The position numbers were made by a program, and so were the translations under genes. A DNA stretch of 64,000 nt, taken from contig DWYA01000054.1 in assembly GCA_019118905.1 (NCBI GenBank), positions 60,728 through 124,727 of the forward strand. The letters are read 5' to 3'. This DNA comes from Ruthenibacterium avium (GTDB taxonomy: Bacteria; Bacillota; Clostridia; Oscillospirales; Ruminococcaceae). The notes below the pieces were generated by a model. That model ran no database searches, had not been told where the DNA came from, and saw only the letters and a program-made list of their open reading frames with translations. Below, piece after piece: positions 15,218 through 24,352 of this stretch. How positions within the stretch are numbered: position 1 is the stretch's first letter; the number at the start of each line of letters is the position of its first letter.

Positions 15218-16482
15218 TTCCATTCCCCCTTTTGGCGGAATAATCGAATCAAATAACCGTGAGTGGCAGCCGTGCTTTGAATCAGCTGGAAAAAGAATAA
15301 AAAGCACACAAAGCCCGAAAGACTGTTGCGAAACGGGATGTTAAGATTTTTTTGATAGCGGTACATGCTGAGGAACAGCAGCCCGCACACCGCCACAGTT
15401 ACCAACGTTAGCACCCCGGCCAAGTAATAGTAGCCGAACAGCGCCAAAATAATGGCCGGCAGCATTCCCAGCAAAAATGCAAAGTCCAAATAAATAACCG
15501 AAAGATTGACGGACACAAAATGACGGGAATAGCTGCGTTTTTGTTTCCAAGGAGGCACAGCGCTGAGCCCCTCCATCATGCCAATGGCCCAGCGCTTGCG
15601 CTGGTTGTACAAGGCGTCCAGCGTTTCCGGCACATGGGTGTAGCCGACGGCTTTCGGCTCATAGGTAGAGCGTCCCCCCTTGGAAAGCAGCGTATACGTC
15701 AGCACAATGTCTTCGCCTAATACATCGCGCCAGCCCCCAGCCTGACGCACCAGCGCCGTATTATAAACGCTGAAAGCGCCTTGTGCCACGAGCGTGGTAT
15801 CATAGCTGCCCTGAAAGCGCTTTACCGCCGCAATGCTTAATAAGTAGTCGTAAATCTGCATTTTAGCAACCAAGCTTTTCTGCGTATTTTCCACAAACAA
15901 ATTGCCCGCTACACAAGCGCAGTCGCGGCAAACGATATGGTTCATCATCTGCTGAACAGCGTTGCGCTCCAAAACGGTATCGGCATCGACCGTTAAAAAG
16001 TGCGGCGTGTGCACCATCTTCAAAGCACAGTTCAGCGCATGTGCCTTGCCCTGCGTTTCGCAGTAAACATACTCCAAACAGCGCAGCGGCGAATCGATAC
16101 GCGCCAGCCCCTGAACAATCTGCTTGGTGCGGTCTGTGGAACGGTTATCCACTACCAGCAGCCGAATATGTCCGCAATAGGCTTGCTTCATAATGGCGTG
16201 AATGGCGCGGGCAATATTGGCTTCTTCGTTATACGCACACATAATGATGGTGGTGTCCTCGTTTGTGTCGGGGTACTTTCGAGGAATCCAGTGCAGAAGA
16301 TTAGAAAAAAACATCATGCTCATCAAAAAGCCGGGCAGCAATGCAATTCCTACAATCACCCACCACACATAGACTGCCGGAAGGAAATACGACACCTCCT
16401 TTCCCCACCCGAGTGCAAAAGAAATGGATATGCCCAGCCATACCAGGCTGAAGGCAAGTGATAATAAAAAATTCCGTTTCAA
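15214..16482 (-). CDS. Processive family 2 glycosyltransferase, membrane-bound
   Basis: This protein of about 422 residues has two N-terminal helices (about 4-24 and 30-55), a cytoplasmic GT-A domain and three or four C-terminal helices (about 310-410). The catalytic motifs are MCAYNEE, VDNRSTD, TVDADTV (DxD), GEDIVLTY and QRKRWAIG; the last is the QxxRW motif of processive beta-glycan synthases such as PgaC/IcaA and hyaluronan synthase. A TTG start at 16482 has AAGGGGG seven bases upstream; an ATG at 16515 is open but has no SD. It overlaps the deacetylase gene by four bases. The pair is consistent with a secreted N-acetylhexosamine polymer, perhaps PNAG-like. That is an inference. Confidence 0.9.
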   Translation of the reverse strand: MKRNFLLSLAFSLVWLGISISFALGWGKEVSYFLPAVYVWWVIVGIALLPGFLMSMMFFSNLLHWIPRKYPDTNEDTTIIMCAYNEEANIARAIHAIMKQAYCGHIRLLVVDNRSTDRTKQIVQGLARIDSPLRCLEYVYCETQGKAHALNCALKMVHTPHFLTVDADTVLERNAVQQMMNHIVCRDCACVAGNLFVENTQKSLVAKMQIYDYLLSIAAVKRFQGSYDTTLVAQGAFSVYNTALVRQAGGWRDVLGEDIVLTYTLLSKGGRSTYEPKAVGYTHVPETLDALYNQRKRWAIGMMEGLSAVPPWKQKRSYSRHFVSVNLSVIYLDFAFLLGMLPAIILALFGYYYLAGVLTLVTVAVCGLLFLSMYRYQKNLNIPFRNSLSGFVCFLFFFQLIQSTAATHGYLIRLFRQKGEWK

Positions 16483-16649
16483 AAAATCGCCCCCTTTTCT
16501 GTTTAATGTACGCATCACAAGCGCTTGTGTGTATGTAAGCCTTCTTTGGCCGTATCAGCAAAAACGCCGAAAACCAGCTTTTTGCCGCGCAGCACGTCAT
16601 ATAGCGCCGCTTTGCGGCGAAAAGATCGCTTTTAATTTTTTGCGGTCTC

Positions 16650-16678
16650 TTGCGCGAATGAATTGGCGGTGATATAAT
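16650..16678 (+). promoter_or_regulatory. Promoter of the ribonucleotide reductase operon
   Basis: TTGCGC (16650-16655), 17 bases, TATAAT (16673-16678), 32 bases before the large-subunit start. No clear NrdR box was found nearby. Confidence 0.75.
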
Positions 16679-16710
16679 TGGACTAACTAGGTATAGAAAA
16701 GAGGAAGAGA

Positions 16711-19230
16711 ATGGATAAGGAAATTATCAAGCGCAGCGGACTGCGTCAAAGCTATCAGCCCGAAAAAATCGCCGCCGCTTTGCGCAAGGTATTTGCTCAA
16801 ACCGGCCAGCCTTTTGACGACACACTGTTAACCCGTTTAATTGAACATGTGGAAGACGCTTTGCAGATTTACGACGTTTGGAGCGTAGAGCTGATTCAAG
16901 ACCTTGTCGAGCGCGCGCTGATGGAAAGCGGCTGCTATAACGAGGCTAAAAGCTATATTCTCTACCGCCAAAAGCGTACCGATCTGCGCCGCGCACGCCA
17001 AGCGCTGACCCAAGCGGTGCAGTGTCCCGCGCTGGAAGAAGTTCTTGTCAAAATTCAGCGCGATTTTGACCCGGACGTTTACTCTGTCCTGATTTTGCAC
17101 GGCAAATTCCAAAGCTTTTACAAGCAGGGCATGTCGGCGGACGACGCGCTGAATGCATTGGTCAAAGCCGCTGTCGAACTGACCACACGAGAGGCGCCGC
17201 GCTGGGAAATGATTGCCGCACGCCTGTTGAATTTCCGTTTTCACTTGGGGCTTTCGGCGCAAATGGAAAAGCGCGGCATCACCGACCTTTATTCCAAGCT
17301 GCGCTACTTGACTGACGAAGGACTTTATGGCGAATACATTCTCGCCTCTTACAGCCGCAGCGAAATCGAACAGGCGCAAACCATGCTTCACCCGGAGCGT
17401 GACGAGCTGTTTACTTATTCCGGCCTTGACCTTTTGTTAAAGCGCTATGTCATTCATTCGCGCAAGGGCATTGCGCTGGAAACGCCGCAGGAAATGTTTT
17501 TGGGCATTTCCCTGCATCTTGCCATGCCGGAAAAGCAAAACCGCATGGAGTGGGTGCAGCGTTTTTACGACATGCTCAGCCGCATGTACGTCACCATGGC
17601 CACGCCGACACTGTCCAATGCACGCAAGCCCTATCACCAGCTTTCCAGCTGCTTTATTGACACGGTTCCCGACAGCCTGGAGGGCATTTACCGCAGCATC
17701 GACAACTTTGCTATGGTGAGCAAATTCGGCGGCGGCATGGGCATGTATTTCGGCAAAGTGCGCGCCACCGGCAGCAGCATTCGAGGCTTTGAGGGTGCAG
17801 CCGGCGGCGTCATCCGCTGGATTAAGCTCGTTAACGACACCGCCGTTGCCGTAGACCAGCTGGGAATGCGTCAAGGTGCGGTTGCCGTTTATCTGGACGC
17901 ATGGCACAAGGATTTGCCGGAATTTTTGGCGCTCCGCACCAACAACGGCGATGACCGCATGAAGGCACACGATGTATTCCCTGCCGTGTGCTACCCGGAT
18001 TTGTTCTGGCGGCTGGCACGCGAAAATCTGGACAGCGAATGGGCGTTGATGTGTCCGCATGAAATCACGTCAGTGAAGGGCTATGCGCTGGAGGACTACT
18101 ATGGCGAAGAATGGGAGCGCCGTTATCGAGACTGTGTGAACGACCCGCGCATCTCGAAGCGCATCGTCACCATCAAAGACTTGGTGCGTCTGATTTTAAA
18201 ATCGGCTGTGGAAACGGGTACCCCGTTCACCTTCAACCGCGACACCGTCAACCGTGCCAATCCGAACAGCCACTGCGGCATGATTTACTGTTCCAACTTG
18301 TGTACAGAAATTGCACAGAATATGGCGCCTATTGAGAGCGTGAGTACAGAAATCGAAACGCGCGACGGCGACACCGTCGTAGTGACCAAAACACGCCCCG
18401 GCGAATTTGTCGTGTGCAACCTGGCCAGCCTTTCGCTGGGCAATTTGCCCGTCGAAGATGATGCCGTGCTTTCACACACCATCGAAACGGCCGTGCGTGC
18501 GCTGGATAACGTCATTGACTTAAACTTCTATCCCCTGCCCTATGCAAAATTGACCAACCGACGCTACCGCAGCATCGGGCTTGGCGTCAGCGGCTATCAC
18601 CATATGCTGGCCAAGTGCGGCATTGGCTGGGAAAGCGAGGAGCATCTGCGTTTTGCGGACGACGTATTCGAGCGCATCAACCGCGCAGCCATTGCCGCCA
18701 GCGCAGCTCTGGCTGAGGAAAAAGGCGCTTACGAGTGCTTTGAGGGAAGCGACTGGCAGACCGGCGCTTATTTTGAAAAACGCGGCTACACCGGCCCGCA
18801 ATGGGAAACTGTCAAGGCCGCCGCGGGCAAGGGAATGCGCAATGCCTACTTATTGGCCATTGCGCCCACCAGCAGCACCAGCATTCTTTCCGGTACCACA
18901 GCGGGCATTGACCCCATTATGAAGCGCTTTTTCTTAGAGGAGAAAAAAGGCAGTATGCTGCCGCGCGTTGCGCCCGACCTCTCCATGGAAACCTTCTGGT
19001 TCTACAAACATGCACACACCATCGACCAAACGTTCAGCGTGCGTGCGTGTGCCGTGCGCCAGCGCCACATTGACCAAGCGCAGAGCATGAACCTTTATAT
19101 CACCAACGACTACACCCTGCGTCAAGTGCTGAACCTGTATCTTTTGGCGTGGGAGGAAGGGGTAAAAACCATTTACTATGTCCGCAGCAAATCGCTGGAA
19201 GTAGAGGAATGCGACAGCTGCTCGTCTTAA
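16711..19230 (+). CDS. nrdA: Class I ribonucleotide reductase, alpha subunit
   Basis: This 839-residue catalytic subunit reduces ribonucleoside diphosphates to deoxyribonucleotides. An ATP-cone allosteric domain is at the N-terminus (KRSGLRQSYQPEKIAAALRK, about 6-95). The active site has the redox Cys in HQLSSCFID, the radical Cys with its Asn and Glu partners in NPNSHCGMIYCSNLCTEI, and the C-terminal shuttle pair CDSC in the last residues. SD AGAGGAAGAG precedes the ATG. It is followed 45 bases later by the beta subunit. The ATP cone and length fit the NrdA type, not NrdE. Presence of an oxygen-dependent-type enzyme in a likely anaerobe is noteworthy; no class III nrdDG is in this window. 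Confidence 0.96.
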   Translation: MDKEIIKRSGLRQSYQPEKIAAALRKVFAQTGQPFDDTLLTRLIEHVEDALQIYDVWSVELIQDLVERALMESGCYNEAKSYILYRQKRTDLRRARQALTQAVQCPALEEVLVKIQRDFDPDVYSVLILHGKFQSFYKQGMSADDALNALVKAAVELTTREAPRWEMIAARLLNFRFHLGLSAQMEKRGITDLYSKLRYLTDEGLYGEYILASYSRSEIEQAQTMLHPERDELFTYSGLDLLLKRYVIHSRKGIALETPQEMFLGISLHLAMPEKQNRMEWVQRFYDMLSRMYVTMATPTLSNARKPYHQLSSCFIDTVPDSLEGIYRSIDNFAMVSKFGGGMGMYFGKVRATGSSIRGFEGAAGGVIRWIKLVNDTAVAVDQLGMRQGAVAVYLDAWHKDLPEFLALRTNNGDDRMKAHDVFPAVCYPDLFWRLARENLDSEWALMCPHEITSVKGYALEDYYGEEWERRYRDCVNDPRISKRIVTIKDLVRLILKSAVETGTPFTFNRDTVNRANPNSHCGMIYCSNLCTEIAQNMAPIESVSTEIETRDGDTVVVTKTRPGEFVVCNLASLSLGNLPVEDDAVLSHTIETAVRALDNVIDLNFYPLPYAKLTNRRYRSIGLGVSGYHHMLAKCGIGWESEEHLRFADDVFERINRAAIAASAALAEEKGAYECFEGSDWQTGAYFEKRGYTGPQWETVKAAAGKGMRNAYLLAIAPTSSTSILSGTTAGIDPIMKRFFLEEKKGSMLPRVAPDLSMETFWFYKHAHTIDQTFSVRACAVRQRHIDQAQSMNLYITNDYTLRQVLNLYLLAWEEGVKTIYYVRSKSLEVEECDSCSS

Positions 19231-19275
19231 AATGGGCAGAGCTGCACCATCGTTACACAGAAAGGAATGACCGTT

Positions 19276-20319
19276 ATGGCACACCTTGTAAAAAAGCCGC
19301 TGTTTAACCCGCAGGGTGACACAGATGTGCGCACACGCCGCATGATTGGCGGCAACACGACCAATTTAAACGATTTTAACAATCTGCGCTATTCTTGGGT
19401 AAGCGATTGGTATCGCCAAGCGATGAATAACTTTTGGATTCCCGAGGAAATCAATTTGGCGCAGGACGTGAAGGATTACCCCCGCTTGGACCGCGCCGAG
19501 CGCCGCGCCTACGACAAAATTTTAAGCTTTCTTGTGTTTCTGGATTCTATTCAGACGGCCAATCTGCCGCACATTGGAGAATATATCACGGCAAACGAAG
19601 TAAACCTGTGCCTTTCCATTCAGGCGTTTCAAGAGTGTGTTCACAGCCAAAGTTACAGCTATATGCTGGATACCATCTGCAACCCGACAGAGCGCGACGA
19701 CATCCTTTATCAATGGAAAACGGATGAGCATCTTCTGAGACGCAACACGTTTATCGGCGATTGCTACAACGAATTTCAAACAAAAAAAGACCCCCTCACC
19801 CTGCTGAAGGTGATGATGGCCAATTACATTTTAGAGGGCGTTTATTTTTACTCGGGCTTTATGTTCTTCTATAACCTGAGCCGCAACGGCAAAATGTCCG
19901 GCTCGGCACAGGAAATCCGCTACATCAACCGCGATGAAAATACCCATCTTTGGCTGTTCCGCAACATTTTGCTGGAGCTGCAAAAAGAACAGCCCGAGCT
20001 GTTCAGCGAAGAAACCGTTGCCATTCTGCGCGGCATGATGGAAGAAGGCGTGCGCCAGGAAATCGCGTGGGGGCAGTATGTCATCGGTGACGACATTCCC
20101 GGCTTGACAAAGCAAATGATTTCCGACTACATTCATTATTTGGGCAATCTGCGCTGGTCGAGCCTTGGCTTTGGCGTGCTGTACGAAGGCTTTGAGGAAG
20201 AACCCGCCAGCATGGCTTGGGTGAGCCAGTATTCCAACGCCAACATGGTGAAAACTGACTTTTTTGAGGCGAAAAGCACCGCCTATGCCAAGAGCACCGC
20301 ACTGGTGGATGACCTGTAA
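19276..20319 (+). CDS. nrdB: Class I ribonucleotide reductase, beta subunit
   Basis: This 347-residue ferritin-like radical subunit is the partner of the preceding alpha chain. The dimetal ligands appear in order: VFLDSIQ (Asp), FQECVHSQSYSYM (Glu-x2-His, then Tyr four residues later at the position of the stable radical), ILEGVYFYSGF (Glu), and RDENTHLWLF (Glu-x2-His). The radical Tyr is therefore retained, so a diferric- or dimanganese-tyrosyl cofactor is plausible. The start ATG at 19276 has AAAGGA nine bases upstream. An earlier in-frame ATG at 19267 is too close to that SD. The operon ends at a strong hairpin. Confidence 0.96.
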   Translation: MAHLVKKPLFNPQGDTDVRTRRMIGGNTTNLNDFNNLRYSWVSDWYRQAMNNFWIPEEINLAQDVKDYPRLDRAERRAYDKILSFLVFLDSIQTANLPHIGEYITANEVNLCLSIQAFQECVHSQSYSYMLDTICNPTERDDILYQWKTDEHLLRRNTFIGDCYNEFQTKKDPLTLLKVMMANYILEGVYFYSGFMFFYNLSRNGKMSGSAQEIRYINRDENTHLWLFRNILLELQKEQPELFSEETVAILRGMMEEGVRQEIAWGQYVIGDDIPGLTKQMISDYIHYLGNLRWSSLGFGVLYEGFEEEPASMAWVSQYSNANMVKTDFFEAKSTAYAKSTALVDDL

Positions 20320-20362
20320 CGTGCTGCGCGGTATGTTCCGCACAAAAAACTGATGCAAGCCA

Positions 20363-20406
20363 ATCAGCCCCCGGCGTTCGACTTTACTCGAACGCCGGGG
20401 GCTGAT
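20363..20406. terminator. Bidirectional terminator after nrdB
   Basis: A 19-bp perfect stem, ATCAGCCCCCGGCGTTCGA with its complement, and a 6-base loop. The T tract is weak on the plus strand (TTTCATT). It lies between convergent genes. Confidence 0.85.
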
Positions 20407-20430
20407 TTCATTGCAGTCAAATGAGCCACA

Positions 20431-21138
20431 TTATTCAATTCTGCCGCCCGTTAAAATTTGCAGCGCCTGGGACATTTCCTCCCGCGACAAATTGACCGGC
20501 ATTTTTCGGATGGCGCGGCAAAGCGCTTCTGAATCGGTAAATACGCCTGCGCCGCTGACATGAACACGGGCATGTGGGTTAGAAAAATAAACACAGCCCA
20601 CGACAGGGCAATTGCACCCGCGCGCACGAAGCATTTGACGAATTAAATCGGTCTGCCTTCTATTTTGCAAAACAGGGTTTTTCATTTTTTTATGAATGGG
20701 CGCACCACCGCGCACCGCGCGCGTCTGGTTCCAGTTTTTTTGTTCCGTATCACCTACAATACTGCCCGCATGGTTTTTCACCTCGACGGCAAATACACCG
20801 CTTGGCCCCACTACGAGGGCATCCACCTCAGCCCGCTGATCCCCCTTGGCTAAAAATAAATTGCACACCACAGTATAATTATGCGGCAGACGCGCCAGCG
20901 CCTTGGCAGCGGCCTTCTCCCCTGTCAGCCCGCTTTGCAGAATCGCTGCACGCCGCTGGAAGTACCAAACGCCGAACAGACAAGCACACAAAAGGCAAAG
21001 CATTAAAAAATATTCGCGCCGATACAGCACCGCACACGCGACAACGCCAATCGAGCCTAACACACACGCCGCCTGACCGGCGCGCGCCATACGGCACCGC
21101 CCACGGTTTGGATTATTGCTTTTAAAAATTCTTGCCAT
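20431..21138 (-). CDS. NERD-domain (nuclease-related) membrane protein
   Basis: This 235-residue protein has two hydrophobic stretches at about 25-40 and 44-58, followed by a NERD domain (about 68-190). The restriction-like core is visible: GLTGEKAAAKALARLP, then AEVDALVVGPSGVFAVEVKN with the Asp and Glu-x-Lys of the predicted nuclease fold, then KNPVLQN and VVGCVYFSN. NERD proteins are predicted DNA-binding or nuclease-like factors, and their cellular role is unsettled. It starts 10 bases after galM, so the two are probably co-transcribed, with no obvious functional link. No good SD is seen, which is consistent with translational coupling. Confidence 0.85.
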   Translation of the reverse strand: MARIFKSNNPNRGRCRMARAGQAACVLGSIGVVACAVLYRREYFLMLCLLCACLFGVWYFQRRAAILQSGLTGEKAAAKALARLPHNYTVVCNLFLAKGDQRAEVDALVVGPSGVFAVEVKNHAGSIVGDTEQKNWNQTRAVRGGAPIHKKMKNPVLQNRRQTDLIRQMLRARGCNCPVVGCVYFSNPHARVHVSGAGVFTDSEALCRAIRKMPVNLSREEMSQALQILTGGRIE

Positions 21139-21148
21139 AAATTCTGTT

Positions 21149-22210
21149 TTACTTCACCGCAAACGAATAGGCTGTCGTCTGGTGATACTCCTCCTCCGGC
21201 AAAAGCTCCACGGGGGGGAATTCCGGGTGTGACGGTGTACACGGGAAATGCTGTGTTTCAAAGCAAACCGCTTGATAATCAGCAAACGGCACACCGTTTT
21301 TTCCTTTTCCTGCCCCTTGTAAAAAATTGGCGGTGTACAGCTGCATACCGGGCTGTGTGGTGTACACCTTCATTTCAATGCCCGACTGTGCGCTGTATGC
21401 TGTGGCGGCCAGCTCCAGCATTCCGTTGCTTTTATCCAGCACAAAATTGTGGTCATAGCCTTTTGCCATCACAATTTGGCTGTCCCCGCTGTCCAAGCCT
21501 TCGCCCAAGGGCTTTGCCGTTCTGAAGTCAAAGGGTGTGCCTTCCACATGCAGCAAACGGCCTGTGGGGCAGGTTTGCTCGTTGCCTTCGCAGAATTCCT
21601 GCGCGTCAATCTGCACGACATGGTCACGGATAGATACGCCGTCTTGCCCGTCCAAATTAAAATAGCTGTGATTGGTAAAGTTGACGATGGTGGGCGCGTC
21701 GGTCGCGGCGGTATAATCCATCACAAGTGCGCCGGAATCGGTGAGCGTGTAAGTAACTGTAATTTTGAGGTTGCCGGGAAAACCATCCTCTCCATGCGGG
21801 CTTTTATAAGTCAGCACTAAGCGCTGCTGCTCGTCCTCGCCTTGTCCTTCTTTGACAATGCGGCCCTGAAACACGCGGTGTCCCAGCACACCGTGCAGAT
21901 GGTTCGGGCCGTTGTTGGCCTCGAGCGCATACGTTTTGCCGTTCAGCGTAAAGCAGGCGTTTTCAATGCGGTTGGCATAACGGCCAATAAAAGCGCCCAT
22001 GCCGGCATTGCCCTGCTCGTATTCCTCCAACGTACCATAACCCAGCACCACGTCGCGCAGATTGCCGGATTGGTCGGGCACCCAAAGCTCGGTGACGGTG
22101 CAGCCATACTCAATAATTACTGCGCGCATTCCCGCCGCATTTTCCAAAGTATAAGAATAAACCTCTTTTCCGTCAGAGGTTCGGCCATAGTAATTTCCTG
22201 TAATTGCCAT
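21149..22210 (-). CDS. galM: Aldose 1-epimerase (galactose mutarotase)
   Basis: This 353-residue cytoplasmic enzyme interconverts alpha and beta anomers of aldoses such as galactose. The N-terminal block IGRYANRIENACF, the catalytic acid His in NFTNHSYFNLDG (about 177) and the catalytic base Glu in AVCFETQHFPCTPSHPEFPP (about 318) match the family. The ATG has AAGGAG nine bases upstream. Length is typical. It is not next to other Leloir-pathway genes; a NERD-domain gene follows closely. Confidence 0.95.
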   Translation of the reverse strand: MAITGNYYGRTSDGKEVYSYTLENAAGMRAVIIEYGCTVTELWVPDQSGNLRDVVLGYGTLEEYEQGNAGMGAFIGRYANRIENACFTLNGKTYALEANNGPNHLHGVLGHRVFQGRIVKEGQGEDEQQRLVLTYKSPHGEDGFPGNLKITVTYTLTDSGALVMDYTAATDAPTIVNFTNHSYFNLDGQDGVSIRDHVVQIDAQEFCEGNEQTCPTGRLLHVEGTPFDFRTAKPLGEGLDSGDSQIVMAKGYDHNFVLDKSNGMLELAATAYSAQSGIEMKVYTTQPGMQLYTANFLQGAGKGKNGVPFADYQAVCFETQHFPCTPSHPEFPPVELLPEEEYHQTTAYSFAVK

Positions 22211-22433
22211 CAAGAACACTCCTTATTGTAACACCTGCCGGTTCTTTTTTCGCAAATCCATTTGTGCTGCAAAAAGATACGTTTGGTCGATTGTCTTATT
22301 ATAAGAGTACCGCAAACGCCCGAAAAAAGCAAATGATTTTCATTTCCCTCACAAAAATTTTGCGGCTATCGCACCGCCGGAAAGCAGGAATGGAAAAAAA
22401 CATGCCGGCGCTTATCTTTTTTTGAAATTCAGC
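22211..22433. other. Intergenic region upstream of acpP
   Basis: About 220 bases with no supported gene between divergent galM and acpP. It must hold the galM promoter. I see no structured RNA. Confidence 0.4.
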
Positions 22434-22462
22434 TTGACAAGCGGCGCAAAACACGATATAAA
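22434..22462 (+). promoter_or_regulatory. Strong promoter of acpP
   Basis: TTGACA (22434-22439), 17 bases, TATAAA (22457-22462). The -35 is perfect. Confidence 0.85.
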
Positions 22463-22520
22463 ATGTATAGGATGTGCGCGGACAGCGCATCAACATCAGA
22501 TTTTTTGGAGGGAACTAGTC

Positions 22521-22748
22521 ATGGTTTTTGAGCGCGTTCGTACAATCATGAGCAATCAGCTGGACGTCGATGAGGACCGTATCACAATGGAATCCGATAT
22601 TGCAGAGGATTTTGATGCAGACAGCTTGGATCTCGTTGATCTCGTGATGAGCCTCGAGGACGAATTTGGCATTGAAGTGCCTGATGAGCAGGTGGAGAAC
22701 TTCCGCACTGTGGGCGACGTCGTGCGCTACATTGAAGACAACACCTGA
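22521..22748 (+). CDS. acpP: Acyl carrier protein
   Basis: This 75-residue acidic helical protein carries acyl chains on a 4'-phosphopantetheine attached to the serine in DADSLDLVDLVMSLED (Ser at about 35). GGAGGGA precedes the ATG by seven bases. Helix I (VFERVRTIMSNQL), helix II after the DSL motif and the C-terminal GDVVRYIED are standard. It stands alone, with its own promoter and terminator, outside any fab cluster. It could serve fatty-acid synthesis or a dedicated pathway. The sequence is close to the housekeeping type. Confidence 0.95.
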   Translation: MVFERVRTIMSNQLDVDEDRITMESDIAEDFDADSLDLVDLVMSLEDEFGIEVPDEQVENFRTVGDVVRYIEDNT

Positions 22749-22772
22749 TTTCTCGTTGTACTTTATAAGCAC

Positions 22773-22795
22773 AGCCCCCGTTATGGGGGCTTTTT
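22773..22795 (+). terminator. Terminator of acpP
   Basis: AGCCCCC/GGGGGCT stem with a 5-base loop, then TTTT. The proS start lies 45 bases on, so proS is probably expressed by read-through or a separate promoter not recognised here. Confidence 0.88.
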
Positions 22796-22839
22796 CATGT
22801 TTGCCCGGCACATTGGGCAGAAACGTAAAAGGAGCCGTT

Positions 22840-24276
22840 ATGAAAGAAAACAAAAAAATGGTGGAGGCTATCACCTCCATGGACGAAGATTTTGCGCAAT
22901 GGTACACAGACATCTGCTTAAAAGCAGAGCTGGTGGACTACTCCTCCGTCAAGGGCTGCGTCATCCTGCGCCCTTACGGTTATGCCATTTGGGAGAACAT
23001 TCAGCGCTTGCTGGATGCGCGCTTTAAAGAAACCGGGCACGAAAATGTCGCTATGCCGCTGTTTATTCCCGAAAGCCTGCTGCAAAAGGAAAAAGACCAT
23101 GTCGAGGGCTTTGCACCGGAAGTGGCTTGGGTCACGATGGGCGGCAGTGAGCCGCTGGAAGACCGCCTGTGCGTGCGTCCCACCAGTGAAACCCTGTTTT
23201 GCGACCACTTTGCCCATGTGCTTCACTCCTGGCGTGACCTGCCCATGAAGTATAACCAATGGTGCAGTGTGGTGCGCTGGGAGAAAACCACACGCCCCTT
23301 CCTGCGCAGCCGTGAATTTTGGTGGCAGGAAGGCCACACCATTCACGAAACGGCACAGGAGGCCATTGAGGAGACCGAGCAGCAGCTGAATACTTACGCT
23401 TCCTTCTGCGAGGAAGAACTCAATATCCCCGTTTTGAAGGGCAAAAAGACGGATAAAGAGAAATTTGCCGGGGCCGAGGCTACCTACACCATCGAAGCGA
23501 TGATGCACGACGGCAAGGCGCTGCAAAGCGGCACCAGCCACTACTTTGGCGACGGCTTCTCCCGCGCATTCGGCGTACAGTTCAGCGGCCGCGACAACAC
23601 GCTGCAATATCCGCATCAAACCAGCTGGGGCGTGTCCACTCGTTTGGTGGGCGCCATCATTATGACCCACGGCGACAACGAGGGTCTCATTTTGCCCCCG
23701 GCTGTTGCACCGTATCAGGTTGTGATTGTTCCCGTCGCGGCACACAAGCCCGGCGTTATGGAAAAGGCCGAGGAGCTGCGCGCTCAGCTTGCCAAATTCT
23801 GCCGCGTGAAACTGGATGCCAGCGACAACTCTCCCGGCTGGAAGTTTGCCCAGTGGGAGATGAAGGGCGTGCCCCTGCGCCTCGAAATCGGCCCCAAGGA
23901 CATTGAAAACGGCCAGTGTGTGCTGGTGCGCCGCACCGACCGCCAAAAGCTGTTCACGCCGCTTGCGGAGCTGGAAAGCGCCATTCCCGCACAGCTTGCC
24001 GAAATTTCCCGCCAGCTGTTTGACCGCGCTTCCGAAAACCGCAAAAACCGCACCTTCACCGCCACTACCATGGATGAAGTCATGCGCTTGGCGGACAGCG
24101 AAAACGGTTACATCAAAACCATGTGGTGCGGCGATTTGGCCTGTGAAGAAATGATGAAGGAAAAGGCCGGCTTGTCCAGCCGCTGTATGCCGTTTGAGCA
24201 GGAAACACTTTCCGACGTGTGCCCCTGCTGCGGAAAGCCCGCGAAAACAATGGTTGTCTGGGGCAAGGCTTACTAA
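22840..24276 (+). CDS. proS: Prolyl-tRNA synthetase, archaeal/eukaryotic-like type
   Basis: This 478-residue class II synthetase charges tRNA-Pro. The motifs are the N-terminal YGYAIWENIQ (motif 1 region), RPTSET and FLRSREFWWQEGHT (motif 2), and GVSTRLVGAIIMTHGD (motif 3). An anticodon-binding domain follows. The C-terminus has a zinc-type cluster (CGDLAC, CPCCGKP) and ends in Tyr (WGKAY), both hallmarks of the ProS type 3 branch, which lacks the bacterial editing insertion. AAAAGGAG lies six bases before the ATG. No T-box leader precedes it; only 91 bases separate it from acpP. Confidence 0.97.
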   Translation: MKENKKMVEAITSMDEDFAQWYTDICLKAELVDYSSVKGCVILRPYGYAIWENIQRLLDARFKETGHENVAMPLFIPESLLQKEKDHVEGFAPEVAWVTMGGSEPLEDRLCVRPTSETLFCDHFAHVLHSWRDLPMKYNQWCSVVRWEKTTRPFLRSREFWWQEGHTIHETAQEAIEETEQQLNTYASFCEEELNIPVLKGKKTDKEKFAGAEATYTIEAMMHDGKALQSGTSHYFGDGFSRAFGVQFSGRDNTLQYPHQTSWGVSTRLVGAIIMTHGDNEGLILPPAVAPYQVVIVPVAAHKPGVMEKAEELRAQLAKFCRVKLDASDNSPGWKFAQWEMKGVPLRLEIGPKDIENGQCVLVRRTDRQKLFTPLAELESAIPAQLAEISRQLFDRASENRKNRTFTATTMDEVMRLADSENGYIKTMWCGDLACEEMMKEKAGLSSRCMPFEQETLSDVCPCCGKPAKTMVVWGKAY

Positions 24277-24301
24277 TTTGTCCCACAGCTGAAATAATAG
24301 C

Positions 24302-24345
24302 AAACGCCCCTTGCCTTCCCGATGGGAAATGCAAGGGGCGTTTTT
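24302..24345. terminator. Bidirectional terminator after proS
   Basis: A 13-bp stem AAACGCCCCTTGC/GCAAGGGGCGTTT with a 16-base loop and T tracts on both sides, between convergent genes. Confidence 0.9.
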
Positions 24346-24352
24346 CATATTA

